Assembly: GCA_017501865.1 (NCBI GenBank)
Contig: JAFVWD010000353.1
Span: 1 to 19,545 of the forward strand
Length of the DNA stretch: 19,545 nucleotides
Source of the DNA: Clostridia bacterium
GTDB taxonomy: Bacteria > Bacillota > Clostridia > Oscillospirales > Acutalibacteraceae
Reading direction: 5' to 3'
The first letter of the stretch is position 1; each line of letters starts with the position of its first letter. Shown piece by piece: positions 1 to 8,230 of this stretch. The notes under the pieces are model-generated. The model worked only from the letters and a program-made list of their open reading frames with translations, was not told the origin of the DNA and searched no databases. The position numbers and the translations under genes are program-made.

Positions 1-1
1 A

Positions 2-1132
2 GTGCCTTATGGGGGAAAATACAGAATTATTGACTTCCCGTTATCTAACTGCACAAACTCAGGTATTTCTACAGTAGGTGTTCTTACTCAATACCAACCG
101 CTTGTGCTTAATGACTACATCGGTAGTGGAAGTACCTGGGATCTTGACCGTGAAATTCACGGCGGTGTGCACGTTCTTTCACCATACCAGGCGCTTAACG
201 GCCAGGAATGGTACAAGGGTACGGCAAATGCTATTTATCAGAATATTCATTTTATTGACAGATATAACCCTGAGTATGTTGCAGTACTTTCGGGTGACCA
301 CATTTATAAAATGGATTATGCAAGAATGCTTGAATTTCATAAAGAAAAGGATGCGGCTTGTACCATAGCAATGCTTGAAGTGCCGTGGGAGGAGGCATCT
401 CGTTTTGGTCTTATGTTTACAGATGACGACGGGAAAATCACCGCATTTGAAGAGAAGCCGAAGGAGCCGAAGAGCAACAAAGCATCAATGGGTGTTTATA
501 TGTTTACCTGGGAAAAGCTCCGTCAATATCTCATAGATGATGAAAATAATCCCGAGTCTTCAAATGACTTCGGTAAAAATGTTATTCCTGCAATGCATGA
601 AGCAGGCGAAAGACTTTTTGCTTATGCGTTTGATGGTTATTGGAAGGATGTTGGTACAATAGATTCTCTCTGGGAAGCTAACTTAGACCTTCTTAATCCT
701 AAAGCAAATATAGATTTGGCAGATGACTCGTGGAAAATTTACGGCAGAAGTAATTCTTCAGCTCCTCAATATATTTCAGAAAAAGCAAAGGTTGAAAATT
801 CAATTGTTGCAGAAGGCTGTGAAATTGAGGGTGATGTAGATTATTCCGTTCTCTTCTCAGATGTTACTGTTGAAGAAGGTGCAGGGGTGCATTACTCAAT
901 AGTAATGCCGGGAGCAGTTGTTAAAAAAGGTGCTCTTGTGCAGTATGCAATAGTTGCAGAAAATGCAGTTATTGAAGAAGGTGCTGTTGTCGGCGAAAAC
1001 CCTGAGAAGGTCGAAAATCTTGATGAATGGGGCGTAAGCGTAGTCGGTGCTGATATAACTATAGGAAAAGATGCAAGGGTAAAAGCAAAAACAACAGTTT
1101 CAGAAGATGTGAAAGGGGGCGAATCGGTATGA
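2..1132 (+). CDS. glgC: Glucose-1-phosphate adenylyltransferase GlgC, 5' partial
   Basis: ADP-glucose pyrophosphorylase: makes ADP-glucose from glucose 1-phosphate and ATP, the committed cytoplasmic step of glycogen synthesis. The visible protein starts inside the conserved N-terminal motif (PYGGKYRIIDFPLSNC), so roughly 30 residues, including the GGxGxRL nucleotide-binding loop, lie to the left of the window. The GTG at position 2 is an internal Val codon, not a start. Other family marks are WYKGTANAIYQN, the sugar-phosphate region with LSGDHIYKMDY, FEEKP, and YWKDVGTIDSLWEANLDLL. The C-terminal third is a left-handed beta-helix with hexapeptide-like repeats (VENSIVAEGCEIEG and following). 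The TGA stop overlaps the glgD ATG in an ATGA, indicating translational coupling. It is the first visible gene of a glgC-glgD-(zinc ribbon)-glgA operon. The identification is secure. Confidence 0.95.
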   Translation: MPYGGKYRIIDFPLSNCTNSGISTVGVLTQYQPLVLNDYIGSGSTWDLDREIHGGVHVLSPYQALNGQEWYKGTANAIYQNIHFIDRYNPEYVAVLSGDHIYKMDYARMLEFHKEKDAACTIAMLEVPWEEASRFGLMFTDDDGKITAFEEKPKEPKSNKASMGVYMFTWEKLRQYLIDDENNPESSNDFGKNVIPAMHEAGERLFAYAFDGYWKDVGTIDSLWEANLDLLNPKANIDLADDSWKIYGRSNSSAPQYISEKAKVENSIVAEGCEIEGDVDYSVLFSDVTVEEGAGVHYSIVMPGAVVKKGALVQYAIVAENAVIEEGAVVGENPEKVENLDEWGVSVVGADITIGKDARVKAKTTVSEDVKGGESV

Positions 1133-2247
1133 TGCCAAAAAATGTTCTCGGAATAGTGTATTCTAATTCATACGATTCCTGCCTTAAGGATTTAACTCAG
1201 AGAAGAACAATGGGTTCTATGCTTTTCGGCGGCAGATACAGACTTATTGACTTTGTTCTTTCAAACTTTGTAAACAGCGGAATGACAAGGGTTGGTCTTA
1301 TAACAAACAGCCATTTCCGCTCTCTTATGGACCACGTTGGCAACGGCAGACCGTGGGATCTTTCAAGAAAGGTTGACGGACTCTTCCTTTTGCCTCCGTT
1401 TAATCCTTCTAATGCTGAGCACGACTCAACAAACAAGCTTGAGGTTCTCGGAAGAATAAAGGATTTTGTCAAAGCATCAAACGAAAAATATATCCTTCTT
1501 TCAGATACTAACTTTATTTGTAATATAGACTTGTCACAGGTGTTCGATTTCCACACAGAAAAGGATGCGGATATAACTATAGTTTACAAGAAGGGTAATC
1601 TTCCCTCACTTGAAAATATGATGTCGCTTACAGTTGACGAAAACAGCAGAATAACAGGTGTTGCGGTTAATCCGCAAAATACAGAAAATGTTAATTTCTC
1701 AACAAATATTATTCTTATGAGAAAGGCTTTGTTTGAGTCCCTTGTAGTTGATGCATTAAGCGCGGGCTGCACAAGCTTTGAAAAGGATATTATTCAGAAA
1801 AATGTTGAGCATCTTAACATTTACGGCTATGAGTTTTCCGGCTGGGGTGCTGAAATTGACAGTGTCGCAAAGTATTTTGAGGCAAATATGGCTCTTCTTG
1901 ATAAAGAGTGCAGAAAAGATTTGTTCAACAAAGACAGACCTGTTTATACAAAGGTTCGTAACGACATGCCTGTTCGCTACGGGGTTTCAAGTAAGGTTGA
2001 AAATTCTCTTATAGCCGACGGTTGTATAATAGAGGGTACTGTTAAGAACAGTGTTATATTCAGAGGAGTTAACATTGCAAAAGGTGCCGTAGTTGAAAAT
2101 TCAATTATTATGCAGGATTCCTTTGTAAGCGAAAATGTAAAGCTTAATTGTGTAATAATGGATAAGGATTCCGTAATTACTCCGAATAAGAATCTTTCAG
2201 GTGACAGCAGTTATCCGTTTATTGTAGGAAAGAATATAGTAATTTAA
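1129..2247 (+). CDS. glgD: GlgD, non-catalytic GlgC paralogue (ADP-glucose pyrophosphorylase subunit)
   Basis: 372 residues, paralogous to GlgC. It keeps the fold marks FGGRYRLIDFVLSNFVNSGM, the nucleotidyltransferase core and the C-terminal beta-helix (KVENSLIADGCIIEGTVKNSVI). The N-terminal GGxGxRL catalytic loop is replaced by a sequence running VYSNSYDSCLKDLTQRRTMGS, and the WYKGTA and KDVGT motifs are not recognisable. From knowledge of the family, Bacillota GlgD is a regulatory subunit that forms a hetero-oligomer with GlgC and raises its activity. That role is inferred here. The start is the ATG overlapping the glgC stop, with a G-rich ribosome binding site (AAAGGGGGC) about 9 bases upstream. 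A second in-frame ATG follows directly at 1132 and would remove one residue. Confidence 0.93.
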   Translation: MMPKNVLGIVYSNSYDSCLKDLTQRRTMGSMLFGGRYRLIDFVLSNFVNSGMTRVGLITNSHFRSLMDHVGNGRPWDLSRKVDGLFLLPPFNPSNAEHDSTNKLEVLGRIKDFVKASNEKYILLSDTNFICNIDLSQVFDFHTEKDADITIVYKKGNLPSLENMMSLTVDENSRITGVAVNPQNTENVNFSTNIILMRKALFESLVVDALSAGCTSFEKDIIQKNVEHLNIYGYEFSGWGAEIDSVAKYFEANMALLDKECRKDLFNKDRPVYTKVRNDMPVRYGVSSKVENSLIADGCIIEGTVKNSVIFRGVNIAKGAVVENSIIMQDSFVSENVKLNCVIMDKDSVITPNKNLSGDSSYPFIVGKNIVI

Positions 2248-2266
2248 AAACCGGGAGGTGTGAAGG

Positions 2267-2818
2267 ATGAGTGTTTGTCCCGTTTGCGGATGCAAAACAG
2301 ATGAGCTCGATTTTGTTTCCTGTAAATTGGAAAATTGCGAGGAAAAGGTATGTTCATTCTGTGAAAAGCAGATAAAAAAGCTTTACCTTGAGGAAACACC
2401 CGCAACTGCGCAGATAAGGTGGTTAAGCTCTGTTATTGCTAAAGATATTCCTGTAAGAGAGCCTGAGCTTACTAAGGCACTTTTAAAGATGCAGGAGAAA
2501 TTTGCCCCTGAGGAGAGTGCCGATAATGCAAAAACAGCCGTTGAGAATTTTAATCCGGGGGCTGACTTTGCAGGCTTCAGACAAGATGTAAGAGCAATTC
2601 AGCAGGGTGGTAATGCAAATACTGCTACTGATGAGCAGATAAAGAGCATTCTTAACAGACTTGACAAATTGGAGGCATCATTTAAAAAATATAAGCGCTC
2701 ACAATTAATAAAAATGGTTGTAGAGCTTATGCTTCCGGTAGTTATGCTTATCCTTATTCTTATAGTTTTCTTTGCTTCGGGATTATTTGACACATTAACA
2801 TCAATCATACCATCATAA
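2267..2818 (+). CDS. Zinc-ribbon protein with C-terminal membrane anchor, unknown function
   Basis: 183 residues, not recognised as a named family. The N-terminus is cysteine-rich: C4-x2-C7-x-C9, C19, C24 and C29-x2-C32, which looks like a zinc ribbon or double zinc knuckle. The middle (about residues 40-115) is charged and low in recognisable structure. Residues about 115-147 are probably helical or coiled-coil (DEQIKSILNRLDKLEASFKK). Residues about 149-172 form one hydrophobic segment (MLPVVMLILILIVFFASGLF) followed by a short tail, so it is probably tail-anchored with the zinc domain in the cytoplasm. The ribosome binding site GGGAGGTG lies 6 bases before the ATG. It sits 19 bases after glgD and 42 bases before glgA, so it is probably cotranscribed with glycogen genes. 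A role in glycogen metabolism is only suggested by position. Confidence 0.85.
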   Translation: MSVCPVCGCKTDELDFVSCKLENCEEKVCSFCEKQIKKLYLEETPATAQIRWLSSVIAKDIPVREPELTKALLKMQEKFAPEESADNAKTAVENFNPGADFAGFRQDVRAIQQGGNANTATDEQIKSILNRLDKLEASFKKYKRSQLIKMVVELMLPVVMLILILIVFFASGLFDTLTSIIPS

Positions 2819-2860
2819 AATAAGCTATTAAGTATTAATATTTAAAAAGGAGCGATTAGC

Positions 2861-4285
2861 ATGAAGGTTTTATATGCTGCAAGTGAGGCTTTGCCATTTG
2901 CCGCAAGCGGAGGTCTTGCCGATGTAGCCGGCTCACTTCCGCAGGCTTTAAGAAAAAGACTTATAGGTTGCAGAGTGGTAATGCCACTTTACGATAACAT
3001 AAAACAGGAATTGAAGGACACAATGAAATTTATAACAAACATATCAGTTCCTGTTGCATGGCGCAGACAGTACTGCGGTATTTTTGAGGCAAAATACGGC
3101 GGAGTTACTTATTATCTTATAGATAATCAATACTACTTCAAACGTGACGGACTTTATGGTTATTATGATGATGCGGAGAGATTTGCATTTTTCTCAAGAG
3201 CAATTTTAGAAATTATTCCGCATATTGATTTCAAGCCTGATATTATTCATTGTAATGACTGGCAGACTGCACTTACACCACTTTACTACAGTACAATTTA
3301 TGCAACCCAACCGGGTTATGAAAACATTAAAACAGTTTTCACTATTCATAACATTCAATATCAGGGTGTTTACGGTAAAGAGCTTATAGATAACGTTGTA
3401 GGACTTGATTACAGCCACAAAAATCTTATAGAGTATGATGATACCGTAAACTTTTCAAAGGCTGCAATTGAATGTGCAAATGCAGTTACTACAGTAAGCC
3501 CGTCCTATGCAAAGGAAATTCTTGATCCGTGGTATTCACACGGTCTTGATACAATTCTTAAACAACGTAGCTTCAAATTACGCGGAATTCTTAACGGAAT
3601 TGACGTAGAAAACTACAATCCTGAAACAGATAAGGATATCTTCAAAAACTATAGTGCTGAAAAAATGACAGGAAAAGCGACTAACAAGCGCGAGCTTCAG
3701 AAATTCTTCGGACTTCCTGAAAAGAAGGATACTCCTGTTATGGGTATGGTTACAAGACTCGTTTCTCATAAGGGGCTTGATTTGTGCAAGGCTGTTCTTG
3801 ATGAGCTTCTTGCCACAACAGATATTCAGCTCGTAGTTTTAGGTTCGGGTGATACTGAGTACGAGGATTTCTTCAGAGGTCTTGCAGGCAGATATCCTGA
3901 ACAGGTAGGTCTTTGCTTAGGCTTTATACCTGATCTTGCAAGAAAGATTTATGCAGGCTCAGACTTTTTCCTTATGCCTTCAAAGAGTGAGCCTTGCGGG
4001 CTTTCTCAGATGGTTGCTTTGCGTTACGGTTCAATTCCGATTGTACGTGAAACAGGTGGTCTTCGTGACTCTGTAAAGGACAGCGGTGACGGCGAAGGCA
4101 ACGGCTTTACATTTGCAAATTACAATGCTCACGAAATGTTATATACAATAAAGAGAGCATGTGAGGGTTACAGCGATAAAAAAGGCTGGAAAATTCTTGT
4201 TAAACGCGCTATGGAAAGCGATAACAGCTGGGGCAAGTCTGCAAATGAATATATAAGAATGTACAAAGAAATTCTTAAAGGTTAA
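2861..4285 (+). CDS. glgA: Glycogen synthase GlgA (GT5, ADP-glucose dependent)
   Basis: 474 residues, normal length for bacterial GlgA. Transfers glucose from ADP-glucose to the non-reducing end of alpha-1,4-glucan. The N-terminal GT5 domain opens with MKVLYAASEALPF followed by SGGLADVAGSLPQAL. This is the KTGGLADV nucleotide-sugar loop, with the usual Lys-Thr replaced by Ala-Ser at about residues 15-16, a variant seen in other clostridial sequences. HCNDWQTAL and TIHNIQYQGVYG follow. The C-terminal Rossmann domain has LNGIDVENYNP, GMVTRLVSHKGLDL and the catalytic-side motif PSKSEPCGLSQM (Glu at about residue 377), then ETGGLRDSV. The AAAAAGGAG ribosome binding site lies about 8 bases before the ATG. 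It is the last gene of the glycogen operon, followed 17 bases later by a strong terminator. Confidence 0.96.
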   Translation: MKVLYAASEALPFAASGGLADVAGSLPQALRKRLIGCRVVMPLYDNIKQELKDTMKFITNISVPVAWRRQYCGIFEAKYGGVTYYLIDNQYYFKRDGLYGYYDDAERFAFFSRAILEIIPHIDFKPDIIHCNDWQTALTPLYYSTIYATQPGYENIKTVFTIHNIQYQGVYGKELIDNVVGLDYSHKNLIEYDDTVNFSKAAIECANAVTTVSPSYAKEILDPWYSHGLDTILKQRSFKLRGILNGIDVENYNPETDKDIFKNYSAEKMTGKATNKRELQKFFGLPEKKDTPVMGMVTRLVSHKGLDLCKAVLDELLATTDIQLVVLGSGDTEYEDFFRGLAGRYPEQVGLCLGFIPDLARKIYAGSDFFLMPSKSEPCGLSQMVALRYGSIPIVRETGGLRDSVKDSGDGEGNGFTFANYNAHEMLYTIKRACEGYSDKKGWKILVKRAMESDNSWGKSANEYIRMYKEILKG

Positions 4286-4301
4286 AATTAAGAAATAAAA
4301 A

Positions 4302-4329
4302 TGGGTTGTAGCTTTTTTGCTACAACCCA
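4302..4329. terminator. Intrinsic terminator, probably bidirectional, between glgA and the XRE gene
   Basis: An 11-bp perfect stem, TGGGTTGTAGC (4302-4312) and GCTACAACCCA (4319-4329), with a TTTTTT loop. On the minus strand it is followed directly by TTTTTATTTC, a good U-tract for the XRE gene. On the plus strand the downstream T-run is short and 6 bases away. It separates two converging transcription units, so it likely serves both. Confidence 0.85.
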
Positions 4330-4340
4330 ATAACAGTTTT

Positions 4341-4961
4341 TCAAGACTCATTTTTTTCTACTGATTTAACTATATCTACAGCAGCTTTTTTAACATAGCC
4401 TTCAACGGTTTTTATGACAGTTTCAATGCTTTTTGGCTCGGGACTGCCGTATCTTTTTGCGTTAGGAGATTTGTCGGGGAAATTCTGAAGAATACTTTCA
4501 GTAACAGCCATTGGTAGAGTTTCTGCTATTTTCGGCGGTAATGAAAACCAACGTTTAGGTATATAACCCTTCTGTGCGGCAGCAAACAGAGTTCTGTAAA
4601 GCGATATGGAATAAAGAAAATCAGTGCTGTCACCTGCAAGGGCAGAGCCTGTATTCATTCTTTCGTGAATAAATATTGCGGCACGGTATATAGTTGTGGT
4701 ATTATATATACCATCCTCCTCACGGTCATTGAAAAATTCGGTTTCAAGACCTGCTCTGCTGTCTGTGCGACCTAAAATATAGTCAGTAGTAACCTTATAA
4801 TAATCGGCAGCACGGTTCAAAAAATCCAGACCAAATTCGCGTATTCCCTTTTCATAGTGAGAAAGGAGCGCCTGAGAGATGCCCAAATCCTTTGCGGCAT
4901 CCTTCTGACTCAAGCCTTTTTCGGTACGGAGTTCAAAAAGTCGTGTAGCACAATTTACCAT
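4341..4961 (-). CDS. XRE-family transcriptional regulator with unassigned C-terminal domain
   Basis: 206 residues from the chosen start. Residues about 6-60 form a Cro/CI-type helix-turn-helix: LFELRTEKGLSQKDAAKDLG, then ISQALLSHYEKGIREFGLDF, followed by YKVTTDYILGRTD, the usual linker after such domains. The rest (about 65-206) has no motif I recognise. It contains a helical stretch (IYRAAIFIHERMNTGSALAG) and a Lys/Glu-rich tail, and may be a dimerisation or ligand domain. The frame stays open to a GTG at 4970, but GAGGTG (4968-4973) sits 6 bases before the ATG at 4961, so I take that ATG. The gene is divergent from the histidine phosphatase gene across about 60 bases that contain a perfect inverted repeat. 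Autoregulation and control of the divergent operon are inferred from this layout. Confidence 0.88.
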   Translation of the reverse strand: MVNCATRLFELRTEKGLSQKDAAKDLGISQALLSHYEKGIREFGLDFLNRAADYYKVTTDYILGRTDSRAGLETEFFNDREEDGIYNTTTIYRAAIFIHERMNTGSALAGDSTDFLYSISLYRTLFAAAQKGYIPKRWFSLPPKIAETLPMAVTESILQNFPDKSPNAKRYGSPEPKSIETVIKTVEGYVKKAAVDIVKSVEKNES

Positions 4962-4973
4962 TAACAACACCTC

Positions 4974-4996
4974 ATATTATACTTTCTGTATAATAT
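4974..4996. promoter_or_regulatory. Perfect inverted repeat, candidate operator between divergent genes
   Basis: Arms ATATTATAC (4974-4982) and GTATAATAT (4988-4996) are perfect 9-bp inverted repeats with a 5-base spacer. Each arm contains an outward-facing TATAAT, one on each strand (minus 4981-4976, plus 4989-4994). Bound protein would therefore cover the start region of both divergent genes. Dyads of this size beside an XRE gene are typical targets of such repressors. Binding is inferred, and the very AT-rich context raises the chance of a fortuitous palindrome. Confidence 0.45.
4989..4994 (+). promoter_or_regulatory. Candidate -10 box for the histidine phosphatase operon
   Basis: A consensus TATAAT preceded by TG (not in the exact TGn spacing) lies 28 bases before the ATG at 5023. 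No good -35 hexamer lies 16-18 bases upstream. It lies inside the right arm of the inverted repeat at 4974-4996, so it could be controlled by the neighbouring XRE protein. Confidence 0.4.
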
Positions 4997-5023
4997 ATTA
5001 CAACAATTGAACGGAGATTGCAA
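4995..5023 (-). promoter_or_regulatory. Candidate promoter of the XRE gene
   Basis: On the minus strand TTGCAA (5023-5018), a 17-base spacer, and TAATAT (5000-4995). Transcription would start near 4988, leaving a short leader that carries the GAGGTG ribosome binding site of the ATG at 4961. An alternative, TTGTAA (5003-4998), 16 bases, TATAAT (4981-4976), would start inside that ribosome binding site and is less likely. Confidence 0.4.
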
Positions 5024-5760
5024 TGAAAACTTACACAATACATCTTATTCGCCATGCTTACACAAAAGGAAATTTAGAGGGCAGGTATATCGGTCATACA
5101 GATGAATCTCTTTGCAAAGAGGGTATAGACCAGTTAAATACTATGATGAAGGATTACGATTATCCCGAAGCATCTGTCGTATTTTCCAGCACCTTAAAGC
5201 GATGCATAGAAACAGCAAAAATAATTTATCCCGATAAAAATCCAATAGAAATGCGCGGATTTGATGAGTGTGATTTCGGTGAATTTGAGAATTTGACTGC
5301 AGAAGAGCTTTCCGCTTACGATGAATTTTCTGAGTGGCTTGCAGGCGGGCCGGATGCAAGACCGTTAAATGGTGAAAGTAATCAGGAGTTTTCAACAAGA
5401 GTTTGTGATGCTTTTATTAAAACAGTAGACGGACTTATAAAAACAGGCACAACCTCGTGTGCCATATTTACACACGGCGGTGTTATAATGTCAATACTTT
5501 CTGCCTTCGGACTTCCTGAATTACCAATGACAGAGTGGCTTTGTCCGTCAAGCTGCGGTTATACAGTGCGTATAACACCGTCTCTCTGGAGCAGAACAAG
5601 AAAAATGGAGGTTATTGCAGATATTCCTGCGTCACCTCTTACAGACAGTCAGGAAGAACGTCTTTGGGACTATTACAGCGACATTCCTGAAGATGAAGCC
5701 ATAGATGATTCAGACGATTTAAGCGATTTGATGGATTTTCTTTCTTATGGTACAGATTAA
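5023..5760 (+). CDS. Histidine phosphatase family protein (phosphoglycerate mutase-like)
   Basis: 245 residues. The N-terminal phosphohistidine motif is LIRHAYTKGN (Arg10, His11; RHA rather than the commoner RHG), followed by GRYIGHTDESLCKEG and SSTLKRCIETA. The acidic region DECDFGEFENLTAEE and the second histidine in FTHGGVIMS (about residue 148) complete the active site of the branch that includes CobC-like and broad-specificity phosphatases. The substrate cannot be read from sequence. The C-terminus from about residue 205 is an acidic tail rich in Asp, Glu and Ser that is not part of the core fold. The ribosome binding site CGGAGA lies about 6 bases before the ATG. It is the first gene of a closely spaced plus-strand run that continues to rsmG. 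The stop is a tandem TAA TAG. Confidence 0.88.
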   Translation: MKTYTIHLIRHAYTKGNLEGRYIGHTDESLCKEGIDQLNTMMKDYDYPEASVVFSSTLKRCIETAKIIYPDKNPIEMRGFDECDFGEFENLTAEELSAYDEFSEWLAGGPDARPLNGESNQEFSTRVCDAFIKTVDGLIKTGTTSCAIFTHGGVIMSILSAFGLPELPMTEWLCPSSCGYTVRITPSLWSRTRKMEVIADIPASPLTDSQEERLWDYYSDIPEDEAIDDSDDLSDLMDFLSYGTD

Positions 5761-5795
5761 TAGTAAAAACAAATCTCTGTTAACAGGTGAGAGTT

Positions 5796-6632
5796 ATGAG
5801 TGAATATAAAATTTTTGCGAATCACGCACACGTTTTTCCGAAAGGGTCCAAAGACAATGCTCAGTTAGAGAATTTAAAGCAGCTTATGAGCGAATGTTCA
5901 ATTGAAGGTGCAGTGTGCTTTGCACCGTTCAATCATCAGACGGAACGTGTGGGAATTAAAGAAAGTCCTAACATATGGTTATATAACGAAATTAAAAATG
6001 AAAATAATTTAGTTGGCTTCGGCACAATTAATTTTGATAAAACAGATATAAAAGAGCAAGTCAGAGAAATAAAAGAATTAGGCTTCAAGGGGATTAAAAT
6101 ACATCCGGCTGCCCAAGAATTAAAGGTGGACGGAAAAGAGCTCTTTGAAGCTTACAGCGAGGCTGAAAAGCATAATTTGTTTATTTCTTTTCATACAGGC
6201 CTGCATTGGCACAGAATAAGAGATTACAGTATGCTGCTTTTTGATGAGGTTGCTTACAACTTTCCCGGATTAAGATTCAGCTTAGAGCATGTTGGTGGTT
6301 ACAGCTTTTTTAAAGAAGCTCTTCTGGTTATGAATAATAACGAACGTAACGGCAACGGTGTTTATGCAGGACTTACAAGCATAGCTATGGAAAAAGATGA
6401 GTTCGGTATTGAACGCGAGGGTGCCTGGTCGCTTACAGATGAGCAATTGTGTGTATTAATACATCAGACGGGTGCAAAAAACAGCATTTTCGGCCTGGAT
6501 TTTCCGTACAAAGACGTTAATTATACTAAAAATGCGATTGAACGGATTAAAAACCTTCCTGTAAGCGAGGAAGCAAAACGAGGAATTTTAGGGGAAAATA
6601 TTAAAGCGGTATTAGGAATTCAGAGTAGGTAA
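5796..6632 (+). CDS. Amidohydrolase-2 family metal-dependent hydrolase
   Basis: 278 residues. The N-terminal ANHAHVFP holds the HxH metal motif (His10, His12). Other marks are GFKGIKIHPAAQEL, FHTGLHW on a later strand, FSLEHVGG, and GLDFPYKDVNY near the C-terminus, whose Asp fits the last metal ligand. The order is that of amidohydrolase-2 (TIM-barrel) proteins, which include decarboxylases and hydrolases; the substrate is unknown. The frame is open from a GTG at 5787, but AGGTGAG (5785-5791) lies 4 bases before the ATG at 5796 and overlaps that GTG, so I use the ATG. It lies 35 bases after the phosphatase gene and 5 bases before the FAD oxidoreductase, so it is likely in one operon with both. 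Confidence 0.85.
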   Translation: MSEYKIFANHAHVFPKGSKDNAQLENLKQLMSECSIEGAVCFAPFNHQTERVGIKESPNIWLYNEIKNENNLVGFGTINFDKTDIKEQVREIKELGFKGIKIHPAAQELKVDGKELFEAYSEAEKHNLFISFHTGLHWHRIRDYSMLLFDEVAYNFPGLRFSLEHVGGYSFFKEALLVMNNNERNGNGVYAGLTSIAMEKDEFGIEREGAWSLTDEQLCVLIHQTGAKNSIFGLDFPYKDVNYTKNAIERIKNLPVSEEAKRGILGENIKAVLGIQSR

Positions 6633-6637
6633 AGTAT

Positions 6638-8227
6638 ATGAAAAAGGTTGTTATAATCGGTGCAGGTCCTGCAGGACTTACTGCCGCATATTCACTGTTA
6701 AAGGCAGAAGAGAATATTGAGCCCGTAATAGTGGAGGAAAGCGGATTTATAGGCGGTATTTCACGGACAGCAAGGTTCAAGGATAACAGAATAGATATAG
6801 GCGGGCACAGATTTTTTTCAAAGGACAAAGAGGTTATGGAGCTATGGAAAGAGATTTTACCTCTTCAGAGTGCACCTGCCAAGGATGATATTATTTTAAA
6901 CAGAACTCATAATTACAGCGGTGGTGATAATGCCGACCCTGAAAAGGATGACGATGTTTTTCTTATAAGAAACAGGGTTTCGCGAATTTTTTACAGAAAC
7001 AGATTTTTCGATTATCCTGTTTCACTCAGACTTCAGACATTTATAAATTTAGGTTTGAAAAACACCTTTTTTGCAGGTGTGGATTACTTGAAAAGCACAG
7101 TTAAAAAATTACCCGAGGATTCATTAGAAAATTTCTATATAAACCGTTTCGGCAGAACACTTTATGAAATCTTTTTCGAAGATTATACGGAAAAGCTCTG
7201 GGGCGTTCACCCGAGAGAAATAGCGGCAGATTGGGGAGCTCAGAGGGTAAAGGGGCTTTCTGTTTCAAAGGTTATTTTGTCTGCAATAACAAAGCCGTTT
7301 AAAAAGAATGGTGGAAAAACAGAAACCTCTCTTATAGAAGAATTTTACTACCCGAAGTTCGGACCGGGACAGATGTGGGAAAAGCTTTCCTGTATGTGTA
7401 AAGAAAAGGGCGCCGAAATAAAAATGAATTCCCGTGCGGTGAAAATAAACCTTGACGGCGATAAGGTAAAATCGGTAACCGTCAGAAATACAGATGAAAA
7501 GTCCGGGGAATACGGTAAAGAGGAAGAAATTCCTTGCGACTACGTAATTTCGTCAATGCCCATAAAAGACCTGGCAAATGCAATAGATGAATTTCCTGAA
7601 AAGGAAAAAAAGATTGCGGTTAATTTGCCGTACCGCGATTTTATAACCGTTGGGTTGTTGCTTAAAGAATTGGAAATTAAAAATACGACAAATATCAAAA
7701 CAATAAATAACAATATTCCCGACTGTTGGATTTACATTCAGGACAGAAGTGTAAAATTGGGAAGATTGCAGATATTCAATAACTGGTCACCTTATATGGT
7801 TGGTGATTTTGAAAATCTCACATGGGTCGGACTTGAATATTTCTGTAATGAGGGCGATGCTTTGTGGAACAAATCACCCGAAGAATTCATTTCTTTTGCA
7901 AGTGAAGAATTGGAAAAAACAGGAATTATAAAAAAAGAAAATATAGTGGATTCATTTACAACAAAGGTAAAAAAAGCTTACCCTGCATATTTCGGTACCT
8001 ACAGCGAATTTTCAGAAGTAAAGAATTATCTTGACTCAATCAAAAATCTATATTGCGTAGGAAGAAACGGACAGCACAGGTACAATAATATGGACCATTC
8101 AATGCTTACGGGTATACAGGCAAGTAAAGCAATTCTCAGAAACAGTTCAGATAAAACAGATATATGGAATGTAAATACAGAGAAAGAATATCATGAAGAA
8201 ATAAAGGAAACAGGTGCAAAGGAGTAA
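6638..8227 (+). CDS. NAD(P)/FAD-dependent oxidoreductase, HemY/amine-oxidase-like
   Basis: 529 residues. The N-terminal Rossmann motif VVIIGAGPAGLTAAYSLL (Gly8, Gly10, Gly13) binds the FAD ADP moiety, and the acidic end of the second strand is VIVEES. GGHRFFSKDKEVMELW, NRFFDYPVSLR, EDYTEKLWGVHPREIAADWG, YYPKFGPGQMWEKL, LGRLQIFNNWSPYMV and a C-terminal GRNGQHRYNNMDHSM define a family often annotated as a protoporphyrinogen-oxidase-like or UDP-galactopyranose-mutase-like flavoprotein. It is frequent in surface-polysaccharide loci. No haem pathway gene is nearby, so a porphyrin role is unlikely. A role in sugar or polysaccharide chemistry is inferred only. The ribosome binding site is weak (GTAGG overlapping the end of the previous gene). 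The next gene starts 3 bases after its stop. Confidence 0.83.
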   Translation: MKKVVIIGAGPAGLTAAYSLLKAEENIEPVIVEESGFIGGISRTARFKDNRIDIGGHRFFSKDKEVMELWKEILPLQSAPAKDDIILNRTHNYSGGDNADPEKDDDVFLIRNRVSRIFYRNRFFDYPVSLRLQTFINLGLKNTFFAGVDYLKSTVKKLPEDSLENFYINRFGRTLYEIFFEDYTEKLWGVHPREIAADWGAQRVKGLSVSKVILSAITKPFKKNGGKTETSLIEEFYYPKFGPGQMWEKLSCMCKEKGAEIKMNSRAVKINLDGDKVKSVTVRNTDEKSGEYGKEEEIPCDYVISSMPIKDLANAIDEFPEKEKKIAVNLPYRDFITVGLLLKELEIKNTTNIKTINNNIPDCWIYIQDRSVKLGRLQIFNNWSPYMVGDFENLTWVGLEYFCNEGDALWNKSPEEFISFASEELEKTGIIKKENIVDSFTTKVKKAYPAYFGTYSEFSEVKNYLDSIKNLYCVGRNGQHRYNNMDHSMLTGIQASKAILRNSSDKTDIWNVNTEKEYHEEIKETGAKE

Positions 8228-8230
8228 ATT

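Noticed and set aside
2..4. GTG as start codon of glgC
   Set aside because: It is the Val codon within the conserved PYGGKYRIIDFPLSNC region; the true N-terminus lies outside the window.
6638..8227. Protoporphyrinogen oxidase (hemY) assignment for the flavoprotein
   Set aside because: Similarity is to the general amine-oxidase fold; no haem genes are nearby and the specific motifs belong to a family common in polysaccharide loci.
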